DNA of 64,000 bases from Marinibaculum pumilum. Lineage in GTDB: Bacteria > Pseudomonadota > Alphaproteobacteria > Ferrovibrionales > Ferrovibrionaceae. Within the stretch, counting starts at the first letter, position 1. Every line of letters begins with the position of its first letter. The notes under the pieces are model-generated. The model saw nothing but the letters and a program-made list of their open reading frames with translations, did not search any database and was not told the origin of the DNA. A program made the translations under genes and the position numbers. The stretch covers positions 1 to 64,000 of the forward strand of contig NZ_JBHRTR010000034.1 in NCBI RefSeq assembly GCF_042646425.1, written 5' to 3'. Positions 61,492-64,000 of this stretch are shown here, in pieces.

Positions 61492-62880
61492 GTGAGCGAC
61501 GGCGGGGCGGGACGGATCGAGGGGCGCTGGACGATCGAGGGCCTGGCGCAGGACCTGGCGGCGGGCAGGGAGACGGCGACCCGCCTGGTGGAGACCTGCC
61601 TGGCGCGGATCGGCGACCTGGATGGGGAAGGGGACAAGGCTTTCCTGTCGGTGGCGAACGAGCGCGCCCGCAAGGTCGCCGCCTGGATCGACCAGGCCCG
61701 CCGCGACGGCCTGCCGCTGCCGCCCTTCGCCGGCATCCCGATCGCCATCAAGGACCTGGCCGACATCCGTGGCGAGGTAACCCGCGCCGGCAGCCCGATC
61801 TTCGCGCAGCGGCCGCCGGCGGAGCGCACCGCGCCCGCAGTCGCGCGCCTGGAACAGGCCGGCTTCGTCATCGTCGGCCGCACCAACATGACCGAATGGG
61901 CCTATTCCGGCCTGGGCATCAATCCGCATTACGGCACCCCGGCCAGCCCCTGGGACCGGCAGACCCGGCGGATCCCCGGCGGCTCCTCCTCCGGCAGCGG
62001 GGTCGCGGTAGCGGACGGCATGGCGGTGGCCGCGCTGGGAACGGATACCGGCGGCTCCTGCCGGATCCCGGCGGCACATTGCGGCACGGTCGGCTTGAAG
62101 TCGACGGTCGGGCGGATCCCCGTGGAGGGCATGGTGCCGCTGTCGAAGACCATGGATTCGGTCGGCCCGCTGGCGAACAGCGTCACCTGTGCCGCGCTGT
62201 TCGACGCGGTGCTGGACGGCCGGCCGGAGCCCGCCGCGCCGCCGCTGCAGCCCGCGGCGCGGCTGCGGCTGGCAGTGCCGCGCAACTATCATTTCGACGG
62301 CATGGACGAGCATGTCGCGGCGTCTTTCGAGCGCGCCACCTCCGCCCTGCGTGCCGCCGGCGCGGTGCTGGAGGAGGTCGATGTGCCGGCCTTCGACATG
62401 GTTGTCGAAGCGGGCAAGGTGGCACCCGGCGGCATCGTCGCCGCAGAGGCCTATGCCTGGCACCGGCCGCTGCTGGACGGGCACAAGGACCAGTACTATC
62501 GGCATGTGCTGGGCCGCATCATGGCCGGCTCCACGCAGAGCGCGGCACAGCTCTTGGACATGTTCCGCATCCGGGCCGAGGCGATCGCCAGCTTCGGCGC
62601 GCTGATGGCGGATTTCGACGGCATGATCGGCCCCACCACGGCGGCGATCGCGGCGCCGATCGCCGAGCTGGAGGCCGATGACGAGGCCTATGTCCGCACC
62701 AACGTGCTGATGCTGCGCAACACCTCGTCGATGAACTTCCTGGACGGCTGCGCGATCTCCCTGCCGATCCACCGGCCGGGGGAGCCGGCCGTCGGCCTGC
62801 ACCTGATGCTGCCCGGCGGGCAGGACCGGCGCCTGCTGTCGGTGGCGCGCGGCATGGAGGCGGCGGTCGCCGCCGCCTGA
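61492..62880 (+). CDS. Amidase (amidase signature family)
   Basis: A 462-residue hydrolase with the triad K87 (IPIAIKDLAD), S165 (IPGGSSSGSG) and nucleophile S189 (GTDTGGSCRIPA). GTG start after GGGGGAGAACGAA. It is only distantly like the other amidase of the window and is likewise not in a gat cluster. The DUF922 gene starts 2 bases after its stop, so the two share a transcript. Substrate unknown. Confidence 0.92.
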   Translation: MSDGGAGRIEGRWTIEGLAQDLAAGRETATRLVETCLARIGDLDGEGDKAFLSVANERARKVAAWIDQARRDGLPLPPFAGIPIAIKDLADIRGEVTRAGSPIFAQRPPAERTAPAVARLEQAGFVIVGRTNMTEWAYSGLGINPHYGTPASPWDRQTRRIPGGSSSGSGVAVADGMAVAALGTDTGGSCRIPAAHCGTVGLKSTVGRIPVEGMVPLSKTMDSVGPLANSVTCAALFDAVLDGRPEPAAPPLQPAARLRLAVPRNYHFDGMDEHVAASFERATSALRAAGAVLEEVDVPAFDMVVEAGKVAPGGIVAAEAYAWHRPLLDGHKDQYYRHVLGRIMAGSTQSAAQLLDMFRIRAEAIASFGALMADFDGMIGPTTAAIAAPIAELEADDEAYVRTNVLMLRNTSSMNFLDGCAISLPIHRPGEPAVGLHLMLPGGQDRRLLSVARGMEAAVAAA

Positions 62881-62882
62881 CG

Positions 62883-63629
62883 ATGACCGGCTGCCGCCAG
62901 CTTCGTCCGGCTTCGGCCCTGTTCCGGGCGGCAGCCCTTGCGCTGACGGCCTCCACCGGCCTGCAGGGGGCGGCCATGGCGGCGGAGATGGCGAAGCCCG
63001 ACGATGCGGCGGCCGAAGGGCCGGCCTGCCCGGGGCCGGCACCCCAGGCGCTGGTCAGCGCTCAGATCCGCCTGCCGTCGGTGAGTCATGACCTCACCCT
63101 GTCCGGTCCGGACATCGCCCGTCGCGCGGCCGAGGTGGAGCCGCGCATCGACCACGATCATGAATGGGTGGATGGCACCGTGGGCCTGACCACGGTGACC
63201 TTCCTGTCGCAGTTCGACACCCAGCTGCGCTTCCGGAAGGTGGAGAAAGGCGTCTGCGTGGAGTTCCGCCGGGTGAGCGCGGTATTCGGCTTCACGAACA
63301 TGACGGTCTATGTGGCGTCGGAGTACGGCACCGCCTCCTGCGCCTACAAGGAGGTGCTGAACCACGAGCACAAGCATGTGGAGATCTTCCGCAACGAGGT
63401 GCTGAAGGCGCGGCGCCCGTTCGCCGACGCGATCGAATATACGATCCGCAGCAAGACGCCGTTCCTGGCGCCGGATCGCGAAACGGCGGAGACGATGGCC
63501 CAGGATATGCTGAAGGCCGGCGTGCAGCCGGTCCTGGCGAACATGTGGCTGCAGGGCGATGCCAAGCACGAACTGCTGGACTCGCAGGAAAGCTACCGCC
63601 GCACCGAACGCCATTGCGCGGACTGGTAG
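62883..63629 (+). CDS. DUF922-type putative zinc protease, exported
   Basis: A 248-residue protein with a signal-like N-terminus (ALFRAAALALTASTGLQGAA) and the metal-binding motif HEHKH (161-165) in VLNHEHKHVEIFRNEV, a form of HExxH. The preceding VDGTVGLTTVTFLSQFDTQL and FTNMTVYVASEYGTASCAY are seen in DUF922 proteins. E162 would be the catalytic base. The target is unknown. Confidence 0.8.
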   Translation: MTGCRQLRPASALFRAAALALTASTGLQGAAMAAEMAKPDDAAAEGPACPGPAPQALVSAQIRLPSVSHDLTLSGPDIARRAAEVEPRIDHDHEWVDGTVGLTTVTFLSQFDTQLRFRKVEKGVCVEFRRVSAVFGFTNMTVYVASEYGTASCAYKEVLNHEHKHVEIFRNEVLKARRPFADAIEYTIRSKTPFLAPDRETAETMAQDMLKAGVQPVLANMWLQGDAKHELLDSQESYRRTERHCADW

Positions 63630-63636
63630 GGCGGCG

Positions 63637-64000
63637 ATGGTGACGGAGATCGCGACCGCGCGGCTTCGGCTGCGCAACTGGCGGGAGGGGGATTTCGCTC
63701 CCTTCGCGGCGCTGAATGCCGATCCGGAGGTGATGCGGCACTTCCCGGCGCGCCTGGACCGGGCGGAAAGCGACGATCTGGCCGTCGAGATCCGCCGGCG
63801 CATCGCGCGGCAGGGCTGGGGCTTCTGGGCGGTGGAGGTGGCGGCGCCCGAGGAGCCGGTGTCCGGATTCATCGGTTTCGTCGGCCTGAACAGGCCCGGG
63901 TTCGAGGCGCATTTCACCCCCTGCATCGAGATCGGCTGGCGGCTGGGGCGTGCCGCCTGGGGCCGCGGCTATGCGACGGAGGCCGCCCGCGCCGCCCTGG
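63637..64000 (+). CDS. GNAT-family N-acetyltransferase, partial
   Basis: The first 121 codons of an acetyltransferase of the RimJ/RimL type, cut by the window edge. It begins MVTEIATARLRLRNWREGDF, with FAALNADPEVMRHFP, GFIGFVGLNRPGF and the acetyl-CoA loop region LGRAAWGRGYATEAAR, all typical. It follows the DUF922 gene by 7 bases. Confidence 0.88.
   Translation, partial: MVTEIATARLRLRNWREGDFAPFAALNADPEVMRHFPARLDRAESDDLAVEIRRRIARQGWGFWAVEVAAPEEPVSGFIGFVGLNRPGFEAHFTPCIEIGWRLGRAAWGRGYATEAARAAL

Overview
The window is high-GC DNA, gene-dense on both strands, and reads as the chromosome of an alphaproteobacterium, most likely of the Rhodospirillales. The pointers are a fused anthranilate synthase preceded by a Trp-Trp-Trp leader peptide and attenuator, an encapsulated ferritin very like the Rhodospirillum rubrum type next to its encapsulin shell gene, many ABC importers and amidases for nitrogen compounds, and scattered palindromic repeats between genes. 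I see no rRNA, tRNA, CRISPR array, phage or insertion sequence. This placement is inference from gene content, not a phylogeny.

Layout. Positions 200-5089: branched-chain-amino-acid-type ABC genes (permease and two ATPases on the minus strand, binding protein divergent) and a TfdA/TauD dioxygenase. 5201-12181: an oxidative cluster with a flavin monooxygenase, an isochorismatase-type hydrolase, an exported RidA-like protein, and a LodB/LodA pair (a probable tryptophylquinone oxidase with its maturation flavoprotein), with a divergent AraC regulator. 12267-16529: a BaiN/YhiN flavoprotein, a MarR-type regulator and a divergent fused 2-aminobenzoyl-CoA monooxygenase/reductase with a promoter and repeated operator-like boxes. 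16653-17285: a small stand-alone VirB11/CpaF-like ATPase with an odd P-loop. 17356-21031: thiamine thiazole operon thiO-thiS-thiG-thiE-thiF. 21286-24906: a YceI protein, an orphan histidine kinase and a cytochrome b561-YceI fusion. 25041-27445: a CRP-like palindrome, trpL leader, attenuator and trpE(G).

27500-37000: a DUF892 ferritin-like protein; a GST, hydrolase and PhyH dioxygenase run; a LuxR-type regulator whose frame runs deep into a convergent DNA glycosylase gene; a TIM-barrel protein with arfB; a TetR regulator divergent from a MetE-like methyltransferase. 36395-44880: one long minus-strand nitrogen operon, urtABCDE-ureABC, headed by a textbook sigma-54 promoter; an amidase is divergent from it and has its own sigma-54-like box, with an inverted repeat between the two. 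Urease accessory genes are not in the window.

46857-64000: a SYLF-domain protein, a TPR/2OG-oxygenase fusion, a single-chain hydantoinase A+B protein, a sulfotransferase-like gene with a polysaccharide deacetylase, an MFS exporter, a periplasmic cytochrome c and His-rich protein cluster divergent from a Crp/Fnr regulator with a perfect 20-bp palindrome between them, the EncFtn-encapsulin iron-storage operon, a second amidase, a DUF922 putative zinc protease and a partial GNAT acetyltransferase.

Main themes are nitrogen scavenging (urea, amides, amines, anthranilate), oxidative chemistry and iron handling. The most unusual items are the LodA/LodB/RidA cluster, the paired sigma-54 promoters with a shared inverted repeat, the mini ATPase, and a palindromic repeat family that keeps its TCAAG loop while the arms change.
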